Shown here piece by piece: positions 1 through 5,444 of a stretch of 16,626 nt of DNA; position 1 is the first letter of the stretch, and every line of letters starts with the position of its first letter. The DNA is from an uncultured bacterium. GTDB lineage: Bacteria > Patescibacteriota > Minisyncoccia > Phycocordibacterales > UBA9973. The notes under the pieces are model-generated. The model saw only the letters and a program-made list of their open reading frames with translations. It was not told where the DNA came from and made no database searches. The stretch is from assembly GCA_903821415.1 (NCBI GenBank), contig CAIJLF010000088.1, forward strand, positions 1 through 16,626, read 5' to 3'. Position numbers and translations under genes: made by a program.

Positions 1-482
1 AGTAAATCTTCTTCGTATTTAGCTTCTATATCTTTGAAAAGAATTTCTTTAGCATCTTCAGTAGAAAGCTTAGCCACTTTTTCAAGTTCTTTTTCTTTCT
101 CTGCTTCCATACCATCAACCCTCTCTTTAATCTTCTTTACTTCTTCTACTTTTAGCTTTATCTTCTCTATCTCTTTGTCTATCTCAGTCTGACGAGCATC
201 TAGGAGTTCATCTTTTTTGATTAGACGATTCTCTGTATGCTTCCATTCCTCTTCTTTGACCTTTGTTTCTTTGTTGACCTCGGCTAGATGTGCTTCTCCC
301 TTTTTCTTTGCCTCATCTATAACCTTTTGGGCATCTTCTTTTGCTCCTAGCATCACCTTTTTGATCTCAAGCTCCATAGAGCCCTTTTGACCAAGTGAGA
401 CGATGAGACGCAAATAATACCCGACACCAGCTCCTAATGCTAGGGCGGCTACGGCTATAATTATTATTATTGTTATACTCAT
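1..482 (-). CDS. rny: Ribonuclease Y, N-terminal part (runs off the left edge)
   Basis: RNase Y is a membrane-anchored endoribonuclease that starts bulk mRNA decay in many bacteria lacking RNase E. About 160 codons are visible, reading leftwards from the ATG at 482. Residues 1-28 form one hydrophobic anchor (MSITIIIIIAVAALALGAG). A long charged coiled coil rich in Lys and Glu follows, with LIKKDELLDARQTEID typical of the family, and then VAKLSTEDAKEILF, which matches the family's segment ahead of the KH domain. The KH and HD catalytic domains lie outside the window, so activity cannot be judged. An in-frame ATG at 500 would add six residues (MRQKSR); neither start has a clear Shine-Dalgarno. 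It lies downstream of clpP but is separated from it by a strong terminator, so it is probably transcribed alone. Confidence 0.88.
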   Translation of the reverse strand, partial: MSITIIIIIAVAALALGAGVGYYLRLIVSLGQKGSMELEIKKVMLGAKEDAQKVIDEAKKKGEAHLAEVNKETKVKEEEWKHTENRLIKKDELLDARQTEIDKEIEKIKLKVEEVKKIKERVDGMEAEKEKELEKVAKLSTEDAKEILFKDIEAKYEEDL

Positions 483-524
483 ACGACTTTTTTGTCGCAT
501 TTCCAACACAGGATTAACCCTTAT

Positions 525-530
525 ATTATA
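525..530 (-). promoter_or_regulatory. Candidate -10 box for rny
   Basis: TATAAT is read on the minus strand 25-43 bases before the two possible rny starts. No good -35 lies at 16-18 bp; a TTGTTC is present but only 13 bp away. The rest of the gap from 501 to 759 is AT-rich and shows nothing else apart from the clpP terminator. Confidence 0.35.
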
Positions 531-705
531 AAGGTTTAAATTTGAACAAGTATGATTAGTTTAGAACGGAAAACTGACTTAAGCATTTGGTTCATAAATA
601 AGATAGATGTCGTAACTGCATTAAAAAGGCGAACATTTAAATAAAAAACTTTTAAATTTCGATACTTTTATAATACTCCAAAATTGCGACTTTGTCTAGG
701 ATTAT

Positions 706-744
706 ACAAAACAGCCCCGCGACGAAGTCGCGGGGCTGTTTTGT
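706..744 (-). terminator. Terminator downstream of clpP
   Basis: A perfect 18-bp stem (arms 706-723 and 727-744) has a three-base loop. Its core is GC-rich (CAGCCCCGCGAC) and its outer pairs are A/T, giving a U-rich tail when read on the minus strand just after the clpP stop at 760. The symmetry would also terminate plus-strand transcripts. Confidence 0.88.
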
Positions 745-759
745 ATTGTTGGTTTACTT

Positions 760-1350
760 TTACTTTTCGATTTTCTGCTTTGTTATGATGTCGTCGATAA
801 TGCCATACTTTTTGGCTTCATCAGATGTCATCCAGTAGTCACGATCAGAATCTTTCTCGACTTGGTCCATTTTTTTACTAGTATTAGCTGCAAGGATTTT
901 GTTTAAAGTATCTTTGGTTCGAAGTATATGCTTGGCATTGATAGCGATATCACTTGCTTGGCCTTCGGTGCCACCCATAACTTGGTGGATCATAACTTCA
1001 GAATTTGGCAACGAAAATCTTTTCCCTTTTTTACCAGATGAAAGTATGAGTGCACCCATCGAAGCGGCGATACCTACGCAGATAGTCGAGACATCACTTT
1101 TGATAAAGTTCATCGTGTCGATGATGGCAAGTCCTGCTGTGACTGAGCCTCCTGGGGAATTGATATAAAGACTGATATCCTTCTTTGGGTCTGTATGGTC
1201 AAGGTAAAGAAGTTGAGCGATGATAAGGTTGGCTGTGTGGTCGTCTATCGGACCACCGAGGAAGATAATACGTTCATTTAAAAGGCGCGAGTATATATCA
1301 TAAGCTCTTTCTCCGAATTGTGATTTTTCTATAACTGTTGGTATAAGCAT
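760..1350 (-). CDS. clpP: ATP-dependent Clp protease proteolytic subunit
   Basis: ClpP is the serine peptidase that forms the double-heptamer chamber of Clp proteases and degrades proteins fed by an AAA+ unfoldase. The 196-residue length is typical. The catalytic triad is visible as Ser97 (GIAASMGA), His122 ([10 protein letters not shown]) and Asp171 (SDRDYWM), the same numbering as the processed E. coli enzyme. Other hallmarks are [11 protein letters not shown] near residue 26 and [16 protein letters not shown] near 61, which includes the glycine-rich oxyanion strand. It starts at MLIPTV with almost no propeptide. No clpX or clpC lies beside it. tig lies 1.2 kb upstream on the same strand, a trace of the common tig-clpP arrangement. 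No Shine-Dalgarno precedes the ATG; heptamer repeats lie there instead. Confidence 0.97.
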   Translation of the reverse strand: MLIPTVIEKSQFGERAYDIYSRLLNERIIFLGGPIDDHTANLIIAQLLYLDHTDPKKDISLYINSPGGSVTAGLAIIDTMNFIKSDVSTICVGIAASMGALILSSGKKGKRFSLPNSEVMIHQVMGGTEGQASDIAINAKHILRTKDTLNKILAANTSKKMDQVEKDSDRDYWMTSDEAKKYGIIDDIITKQKIEK

Positions 1351-1361
1351 AAAATTAGTAG

Positions 1362-1389
1362 CTAGTAACTAGGTTGTAGTGACTAGGGG
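1362..1389. repeat. Four-unit CTAGNNN heptamer repeat upstream of clpP
   Basis: Four consecutive 7-bp units read on the plus strand: CTAGTAA, CTAGGTT, GTAGTGA, CTAGGGG. The array begins 12 bp upstream of the clpP ATG. It matches the array before nusA (8802-8829) at most positions. Confidence 0.6.
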
Positions 1390-1409
1390 GATTAATTGAT
1401 AACAATTCT

Positions 1410-1418
1410 AGTATATCA
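1410..1418 (-). promoter_or_regulatory. Candidate extended -10 promoter for clpP
   Basis: TGATATACT on the minus strand fits an extended -10 (TGnTATAAT-like). It predicts a transcript start near 1403 and a leader of about 50 bases that would contain the heptamer repeat. No convincing -35 was found. Confidence 0.45.
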
Positions 1419-1442
1419 ATAAAATCAAAGATATTATAGATA

Positions 1443-1471
1443 TTGACATATAGATATAATAATGTTATTAT
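1443..1471 (+). promoter_or_regulatory. Promoter of the small membrane protein gene
   Basis: TTGACA at 1443-1448, a 17-bp spacer and TATTAT at 1466-1471, with a TG one base before the -10 (TGTTATTAT). This is close to the housekeeping sigma consensus. The predicted start is near 1478, giving a leader of about 49 bases. Confidence 0.75.
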
Positions 1472-1526
1472 TCTAATATAAAGTTTAAAAAGTACCTTAA
1501 AATCATTTTTACTAAAATTTAAAAAA

Positions 1527-1757
1527 ATGAAAACTTATAAAATTGTCACAGAAATAACTACCTTTATTTTCGCAATTATTTTTTTTGCATTAGGTTCTAT
1601 ATCTAGTTTGGTGCCAAAAGAAATTTTTGGTACTTTAGTAGATAAAAGATTAGTTATCTTAATTTTTATTGTGGCCAGCATCTTTTTTCTTCTTTATTCA
1701 GCTGTATTTGGCAAAATAAAAGAAGTTAAGGAAAAAGAGTATCTTGATGGGGAATAG
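1527..1757 (+). CDS. Small two-helix membrane protein, unknown function
   Basis: The family is not recognised. The 76-residue product has two hydrophobic segments, about residues 8-30 (ITTFIFAIIFFALGSI) and 41-61 (RLVILIFIVASIFFLLYSAV), joined by a short loop with a positive charge. The tail is strongly charged (KIKEVKEKEYLDGE), which suggests a hairpin in the membrane with both ends on the same side. It ends in tandem stops TAG TGA. No Shine-Dalgarno is seen, but a near-consensus promoter lies 56 bp upstream and a hairpin terminator follows directly. It forms its own transcription unit, divergent from clpP, and is the first gene of the island between tig and clpP. It may be a small stress or envelope peptide, but nothing shows this. 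Confidence 0.7.
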   Translation: MKTYKIVTEITTFIFAIIFFALGSISSLVPKEIFGTLVDKRLVILIFIVASIFFLLYSAVFGKIKEVKEKEYLDGE

Positions 1758-1774
1758 TGAGTAACAAGTAAACG

Positions 1775-1804
1775 AAGAGGTGAACTACGGTTCACCTCTT
1801 TTTG
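1775..1804 (+). terminator. Terminator after the small membrane protein gene
   Basis: An 11-bp perfect stem, AAGAGGTGAAC pairing with GTTCACCTCTT around a TACG loop, followed by further T's. Confidence 0.88.
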
Positions 1805-1838
1805 ATATATGGTTTTAGTAAAGAATTCTAAAAAGGAG

Positions 1839-1844
1839 TATAAT
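1839..1844 (+). promoter_or_regulatory. Candidate -10 box for the two small overlapping genes
   Basis: A consensus TATAAT lies 51 bp before the start at 1895, just after the preceding terminator. No good -35 stands at the right distance. Confidence 0.4.
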
Positions 1845-1894
1845 CAGCTCAATTAACTTTTTGAACATTTGTTTAATTAAAGAAAGGAGAAAAT

Positions 1895-2104
1895 ATGAAA
1901 GTCTTGTATGGAGGCAAAGAGTGGGAATGGGAATATTGTTCACAGAGATTATATGATTCTTGCGTGCGAATAAACCCAAAAGAAGAAATATTCCTTAACG
2001 GGAATGGTTCGGGCGTCTGTAAAATGGCACCGATAAATGAGATTGAAATAGTAATTCAAAAAAAAGAAAGGAGAAAAGATGAACAGAGTATTTACAATGG
2101 TTAG
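1895..2104 (+). CDS. Small hypothetical protein, first of an overlapping pair
   Basis: The family is not recognised. The 69 residues have no signal peptide or membrane helix. The N-terminus is aromatic and charged (GGKEWEWEYC), there are three Cys (15, 23, 42), and the C-terminus is Lys/Arg-rich (QKKERRKDEQ). The best support is the ribosome binding site: AAAGGAG at 1883-1889, five bases before the ATG and close to ideal. The last 26 bases overlap the next gene in another frame, and the Lys-rich tail partly reflects that gene's Shine-Dalgarno being embedded here. The overlap suggests translational coupling. Confidence 0.6.
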   Translation: MKVLYGGKEWEWEYCSQRLYDSCVRINPKEEIFLNGNGSGVCKMAPINEIEIVIQKKERRKDEQSIYNG

Positions 2105-2534
2105 TATGATTTTGGATAAAATGAGAAAAGTAGAAGATACTGACTTGAAGGTGCCGAAGGAGTGGGGTCTCTTAAAAGATGTCGGTTTATACAACATAAA
2201 CAATATTTTTAGAACTCATATTCATAAAAGTTCTTCAGGTCATATCCTTTTTTCAGATTTATTAAAGCAACTTTCAGGATTTGATGTATTAGGAATCAAG
2301 AATTTAAATTATCTTTTTGCAAATCAATCTTTAATTCAAGAAGATTGCAAAGGAAAAGAAACTTTATTCCTAGGTACTATCTATGTAGACGAGCAAAACC
2401 GTCTGTGGACACCCAAGTTGTACTATCTGTCTTTTCATGAAGAGTGGAGAAATGGATGGTTCTGTCTTTCAGTAGACAGGATAAGTTGTCACTGTAGTAT
2501 CGTCTTAATATCAGACAATATTCTAAATAATTAA
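2079..2534 (+). CDS. Hypothetical protein, second of an overlapping pair
   Basis: The family is not recognised. The 151 residues are soluble, with no signal peptide. The C-terminal part is rich in aromatic residues and Cys (LWTPKLYYLSFHEEW, then NGWFCLSVDRISCHCS). The start is well supported by AAAGGAG at 2067-2073, five bases from the ATG and nearly the same as the Shine-Dalgarno block of the gene before it. It overlaps that gene by 26 bp, so the two are probably made together. The stop codon lies at the edge of the following terminator hairpin. The conserved spacing and matching start signals make a real gene likely even though no domain is recognised. Confidence 0.68.
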   Translation: MNRVFTMVSMILDKMRKVEDTDLKVPKEWGLLKDVGLYNINNIFRTHIHKSSSGHILFSDLLKQLSGFDVLGIKNLNYLFANQSLIQEDCKGKETLFLGTIYVDEQNRLWTPKLYYLSFHEEWRNGWFCLSVDRISCHCSIVLISDNILNN

Positions 2535-2569
2535 ATTGCCTCATAAATTTTTAATTTATGAGGCAATTT
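2533..2569. terminator. Bidirectional terminator between the island and tig
   Basis: A perfect 17-bp stem (arms 2533-2549 and 2553-2569) with a TTT loop and core TTGCCTCAT. It has A's on the left and T's on the right, so it can end both the plus-strand island transcript and the convergent tig transcript, whose stop is at 2583. The first arm overlaps the stop codon of the plus-strand gene. Confidence 0.85.
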
Positions 2570-2582
2570 TGTTTATAATATT

Positions 2583-3662
2583 TTATTTCTGACTATCTAG
2601 GAATGCAAAGACTTTTTCATTCTCGAGCATTTGAGAAACATATTCTCTGGCACGAGATGGATCAGCATCTTTATACATTTCTGTAATCTTTGTCACATCC
2701 TTTATAATTTCTTCTTCAGTTGGCTCTAACTTTTCTTTCTCTGAAATAAGGTGGATTATCAATTGTAGTTTTGCGCGTTTCTCAGCGTCGGCTTTCCATT
2801 CGTTTCTCAAGTCTTCCTCAGTTTTATTTATTTGTTTTAAATAATCCTCAAGCTTTAGTCCTGCATTTGTGATATCTGCTTCTAGTCGGTAAAGCATTTT
2901 GTCTGTTTCACTCTGAATCAGTATCTCAGGGATTTCTCCTTCTGTCTGTTTCACAAGCTCTTCAACTATAGAAAGTCGAACTTTATCCTTTTGCTCTGTT
3001 TCTTTTTCTATTTTTATATTTGTACGGATTTTATCCTTAAATGCATCTGCTGTCTCAAAATTACCAAAAGATTTTACAAATTCATCATTGAGCTCAGGCC
3101 ACTCGCTCTCTGGTATCTCAGGATGTGCAGCTGCGTGCTCTTCTTCTGTCATATTTTCATGACCTTCATGACTATTACCATTAGCTTGCTCAGCTCTCAT
3201 CTTACGAAGATCATTTACTACCTTATCTACTTCTGCTTCTTCGACAGTGATAACCTTCTTATTTTCTTCTTTACTGTTTTGTTCTTTAGCAATATCTTTA
3301 TATTCAGGAAGTTTTATCTCTGGCATGACGGCTGTTGTAATTTTGAATTCTAAGTCTGAGCCGCGTGCTATCTTTGTGATAGCGACTTGTGGGCGACCGA
3401 TAGCATCTATCATATGTTCTTTAAGGATTTTAATGTAGCAGTCTTGAAGTGCAGCTTCGGCCATCTCTTCTAAAAGCATCATGTCATTTGTATTTTCTTT
3501 TATGATTGTTGCTGGTGCTTTTCCTTTACGAAAGCCTGGAAGCTCCATTCTCTCGCCGATTCTTTCTAGAGCTTTTTCTTCGTATTTTTCAAATAGAGCC
3601 CACTCTAAAATACCTGTTATTTCAACCTCACTTTTGTCTAATTTTTTGATTGTTGTTTTCAT
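2583..3662 (-). CDS. tig: Trigger factor chaperone, apparently without the isomerase domain
   Basis: Trigger factor binds the ribosome exit tunnel and shields new polypeptides. The ribosome-docking signature LPGFRKGKAP is at residues 41-50, in an N-terminal domain that ends near residue 118 (MPEIKLPEY). The C-terminal chaperone arms are recognisable from WPELNDEFVKSFG (188-200) to the end. The family usually has an FKBP-type prolyl isomerase domain of roughly 90 residues between these parts. Here VDKVVNDLRKMRAEQ runs into a short acidic, His-containing linker (about 160-187, four His) and then straight into the C-terminal domain. The 359 residues compare with about 430 in E. coli, which fits this loss. 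The gene stands alone, with terminators on both sides of the neighbouring island. Confidence 0.93.
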   Translation of the reverse strand: MKTTIKKLDKSEVEITGILEWALFEKYEEKALERIGERMELPGFRKGKAPATIIKENTNDMMLLEEMAEAALQDCYIKILKEHMIDAIGRPQVAITKIARGSDLEFKITTAVMPEIKLPEYKDIAKEQNSKEENKKVITVEEAEVDKVVNDLRKMRAEQANGNSHEGHENMTEEEHAAAHPEIPESEWPELNDEFVKSFGNFETADAFKDKIRTNIKIEKETEQKDKVRLSIVEELVKQTEGEIPEILIQSETDKMLYRLEADITNAGLKLEDYLKQINKTEEDLRNEWKADAEKRAKLQLIIHLISEKEKLEPTEEEIIKDVTKITEMYKDADPSRAREYVSQMLENEKVFAFLDSQK

Positions 3663-3700
3663 CTTATTTTTTTCTTAATCTACTAATTTGGTTCCCTCAT

Positions 3701-3728
3701 CTTATACTAAATCTTAATAATTTTCAAA
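3701..3728 (-). promoter_or_regulatory. Candidate promoter of tig
   Basis: On the minus strand TTTGAA (3723-3728), a 16-bp spacer and TATAAG (3701-3706). The predicted start is near 3694, giving a leader of about 32 bases without a clear Shine-Dalgarno. Confidence 0.45.
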
Positions 3729-3757
3729 CGTTGTTATTTTATTGATCTTTGTAGATC

Positions 3758-3791
3758 TCCATCAGCTTACGCTATAGCGTAAGCTGATGGA
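3758..3791. repeat. 34-bp perfect palindrome, left of the PaaX/Cas2-like gene
   Basis: A perfect palindrome centred between 3774 and 3775, with inner core TTACGCTATAGCGTAA and outer arms CCATCAGC / GCTGATGG. It lies just after the regulator gene's stop and before tig. No T-run follows on the minus strand, so it is not a standard terminator. It shares its 16-bp core with the palindrome at 4312-4355. Confidence 0.85.
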
Positions 3792-3811
3792 AAGTACTAT
3801 TAAAATTTAAA

Positions 3812-4297
3812 TTATTTTTGTGGTTTGTAGTCATTTTCCAGCTTGAATGTTTTTATGGAATCTTTTAAACCGATTGATTTCACGTAGTCAAGGAATTCCT
3901 TAGGGAGGGGTGATGGTCCGACCCAGACGCTACGCTGTATCATTATAAAGCTAAATTTGATAAGAGTTTTACGAAACCAGTCACGTTCATTCTTCTTGTC
4001 CTCTGGAATATCATAGAGTAGGAGTAAATTCTTGGGTCCTTTGTTTTCTATTACATCAAAACTTTTTAGTTGTTGTTTTTTGTTTGAATTTAGAAATTCT
4101 CTACCTTTTTTATTTAAAATATAATTGCCATCGATTTTTTCAATAAAACCATTTTTATTGAGATAATAAAAATTATTTCTAACAGATTCTTTGTTGTAGA
4201 TTTGAAAGGCAGGAAGAAAGAGTGCATTCATTGGTATACCCTTATAGTAATATTTAGGAGTATTTAATATCTCCATTATCTCATCTCTCATAGACAT
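3812..4297 (-). CDS. PaaX-like regulator: winged helix plus Cas2-like domain
   Basis: Residues 1-72 look like a winged-helix DNA-binding domain (SVRNNFYYLNKNGFIEKIDG, then a wing-like YILNKKGREFL). Residues 88-155 resemble the Cas2-like ferredoxin fold of PaaX-type repressors, with LLLYDIPEDKK, an Arg-rich helix (RDWFRKTLIKFSF) and QRSVWVGPSPLP. The assignment to that family is from memory of these motifs. At 161 residues it lacks the extra C-terminal region of full-length PaaX. The gene stands alone and is flanked by two related palindromes. The one upstream touches its promoter, which fits autoregulation by a dimeric repressor. The start is the first ATG, and the -10 box is placed so that transcription should begin on its A. 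It is not a CRISPR protein: no repeats or cas genes are nearby. Confidence 0.75.
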   Translation of the reverse strand: MSMRDEIMEILNTPKYYYKGIPMNALFLPAFQIYNKESVRNNFYYLNKNGFIEKIDGNYILNKKGREFLNSNKKQQLKSFDVIENKGPKNLLLLYDIPEDKKNERDWFRKTLIKFSFIMIQRSVWVGPSPLPKEFLDYVKSIGLKDSIKTFKLENDYKPQK

Positions 4298-4303
4298 AAA
4301 TAT

Positions 4304-4312
4304 ATTGTATCA
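4304..4312 (-). promoter_or_regulatory. Extended -10 promoter of the PaaX-like gene
   Basis: TGATACAAT on the minus strand, with the -10 hexamer ending at 4304. Six bases separate it from the ATG at 4297, so the predicted first transcribed base is the A of the start codon. The 44-bp palindrome ends at the outer edge of this element and covers the -35 region. Confidence 0.55.
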
Positions 4313-4355
4313 TACTTCCATTGCATTACGCTATAGCGTAATGCAATGGAAGTAT
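4312..4355. repeat. 44-bp perfect palindrome over the regulator's promoter
   Basis: A perfect palindrome centred between 4333 and 4334, with core TTACGCTATAGCGTAA extended by CCATTGCA / TGCAATGG and ACTT / AAGT. It sits upstream of the PaaX-like gene, covering its -35 region, and 17 bp after the stop of the membrane protein gene. It could be an operator, or a hairpin at the end of the upstream mRNA. The lack of a T-run argues against a simple terminator. Confidence 0.88.
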
Positions 4356-4371
4356 TTATTGGTAAATAAGA

Positions 4372-4872
4372 TTATTTTTTAAGTAATTTATCTATAAATA
4401 AGAAGTGTCGTTTAAGCAATATATGTGAGATTATTGCAACAAGAATTGCACCCGCAATATAGCCCACCAGAAGCACTATTAAAAATTCTATAGGTGGCAG
4501 TGTAAATTTCCATGTCCATACATGAAAGAAGTTATTTGTTATTTCATATACAACTAAGATCGCAATATTCCAGATAATAAAATCCGACAATTTAACATGT
4601 TGTAGAAGTAATATGTTGGATGCAAAAAGTCCGTATGAGAGTATCGCGTTGATAATTAAGAAGAACATTCCAAATCCAAGAGCAAACGAATGTAGACCAA
4701 ATAATATCCCTACTATAAGATCAAAGGGTACTCCCACTACTATTGCAATCAGAGCTCCCAAACCAAGGGAACGCGGCATATCTGAAAGTTTTTTCTCATA
4801 GTATGCACAGATAACAAAAAGTAATAGTTGTGTAAATATAATAATTATAAAATTTAACCAGGCTTCAGGCAT
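4372..4872 (-). CDS. Five-helix integral membrane protein, unknown function
   Basis: The family is not recognised with confidence. The 166 residues hold about five hydrophobic segments: 6-24, 36-58, 62-90, 95-112 and 128-153. The loops are short, and positive residues (YEKKLSDMPR, LLKRHF, DKLLKK) suggest which ends face the cytoplasm. The stretch HVWTWKFTLPPIEF ahead of the last helix has polar and aromatic residues that could form a site in the membrane. It distantly recalls the P-[IL]-E motif of lycopene-cyclase-domain membrane proteins, but this is not enough for an assignment. The gene precedes the PaaX-like regulator on the same strand, separated by a palindrome. It has its own extended -10, placed for a leaderless transcript. 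Confidence 0.72.
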   Translation of the reverse strand: MPEAWLNFIIIIFTQLLLFVICAYYEKKLSDMPRSLGLGALIAIVVGVPFDLIVGILFGLHSFALGFGMFFLIINAILSYGLFASNILLLQHVKLSDFIIWNIAILVVYEITNNFFHVWTWKFTLPPIEFLIVLLVGYIAGAILVAIISHILLKRHFLFIDKLLKK

Positions 4873-4878
4873 ATTTTA

Positions 4879-4887
4879 AGTATACCA
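4879..4887 (-). promoter_or_regulatory. Extended -10 promoter of the membrane protein gene
   Basis: TGGTATACT on the minus strand. The hexamer ends at 4879, seven positions before the A of the ATG at 4872, predicting a leaderless mRNA. No clear -35 is seen. Confidence 0.58.
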
Positions 4888-4945
4888 AATTTTTTTGAAC
4901 GGTAGGGGAATCACGAGGGCTCATAACAACTTTCTATTTCTGATG

Positions 4946-4976
4946 TTGACACCTTATATGAGGGGGGGGGTAGAAT
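4946..4976 (+). promoter_or_regulatory. Promoter with a nine-G tract in its spacer
   Basis: TTGACA at 4946-4951 and TAGAAT at 4971-4976 are separated by 19 bp. Bases 4962-4970 of that spacer are nine consecutive G's. The predicted start is near 4983, 56 bp before the ATG at 5039. Homopolymer tracts in this position are known to make promoters phase-variable in other bacteria, because slippage changes the spacing. Confidence 0.58.
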
Positions 4977-5038
4977 GAGGGTATTAGAAAAGTTTGAATT
5001 ATTAACATATCCGTTGACGCGGAGTAAAAATAAAATTT

Positions 5039-5356
5039 ATGGAAGGAATAAGTAATATTGAAAGAAAAGAAATGAGTCCAGTTGAAATACTTAAGTATAT
5101 GGAAAAGATGGGTAAAGACTTAGAGCAATATGCAATTCAAGCAAGAGCTATGATTGAAGAGGCTGGAGAAAAAAATATTCCAGTAAATATGGCAAATAAT
5201 GAGACATTAAAAAAATTTTTACCTACAGGTGAGTACGAGAGTATGTTAGTTAAAATTAAATCAGAACTATTGAGTGTATCAGGTAATTTGAATGCTCAAG
5301 GAGTAAAAATGACAGCAGAAGATTTAAATACACGTATAGAAAAAATGGAAAAGTAA
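5039..5356 (+). CDS. Small helical hypothetical protein
   Basis: The family is not recognised. The 105 residues are soluble, mostly helical and charged, with no signal peptide, Cys or membrane helix. The run from MSPVEILKYMEKMGKDLEQY to AMIEEAGEKN, and the C-terminal MTAEDLNTRIEKMEK, have heptad-like spacing that suggests helical pairing. A weak GGAG at 5021-5024 lies 14 bases before the ATG. A promoter with a poly-G spacer precedes it and a strong hairpin follows, so it is an isolated unit between divergent and convergent minus-strand genes. It could be a small regulator or adaptor, but this is only a guess from size and helicity. Confidence 0.72.
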   Translation: MEGISNIERKEMSPVEILKYMEKMGKDLEQYAIQARAMIEEAGEKNIPVNMANNETLKKFLPTGEYESMLVKIKSELLSVSGNLNAQGVKMTAEDLNTRIEKMEK

Positions 5357-5362
5357 TATAGA

Positions 5363-5394
5363 TTAAAAAATCCCGCAGATGCGGGATTTTTTAA
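5363..5394. terminator. Terminator after the 105-residue gene
   Basis: A stem with AAAAAATCCCGCA pairing with TGCGGGATTTTTT around a tiny GA loop. The T-run makes it a textbook plus-strand terminator, and the matching A-run would serve the convergent hppA transcript (stop at 5445). Confidence 0.9.
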
Positions 5395-5444
5395 TTTGTA
5401 TAAATTTTGAATGCTCTCTTTAAGGCCTTTTCCCGAGCATCTAT

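Noticed and set aside
590..665. Imperfect inverted repeat CGAACATTTAA / TTAAATTTCG
   Set aside because: It is short, imperfect and AT-rich, so it is easily expected by chance in this composition.
1949..2203. Minus-strand open frame opposite the two small island genes
   Set aside because: It lies wholly antisense to two plus-strand genes with strong ribosome binding sites and has none of its own.
3812..4297. Possible Cas2 CRISPR protein
   Set aside because: Only the C-terminal half has the Cas2-like fold; the N-terminal half is a winged helix, as in PaaX-type regulators. There is no CRISPR array or other cas gene in the window.
5405..5440. Second hairpin after hppA (ATGCTC ... GAGCAT)
   Set aside because: A six-bp stem with an 18-base loop and no T-run is weak, and the stronger hairpin at 5363-5394 already serves this junction.
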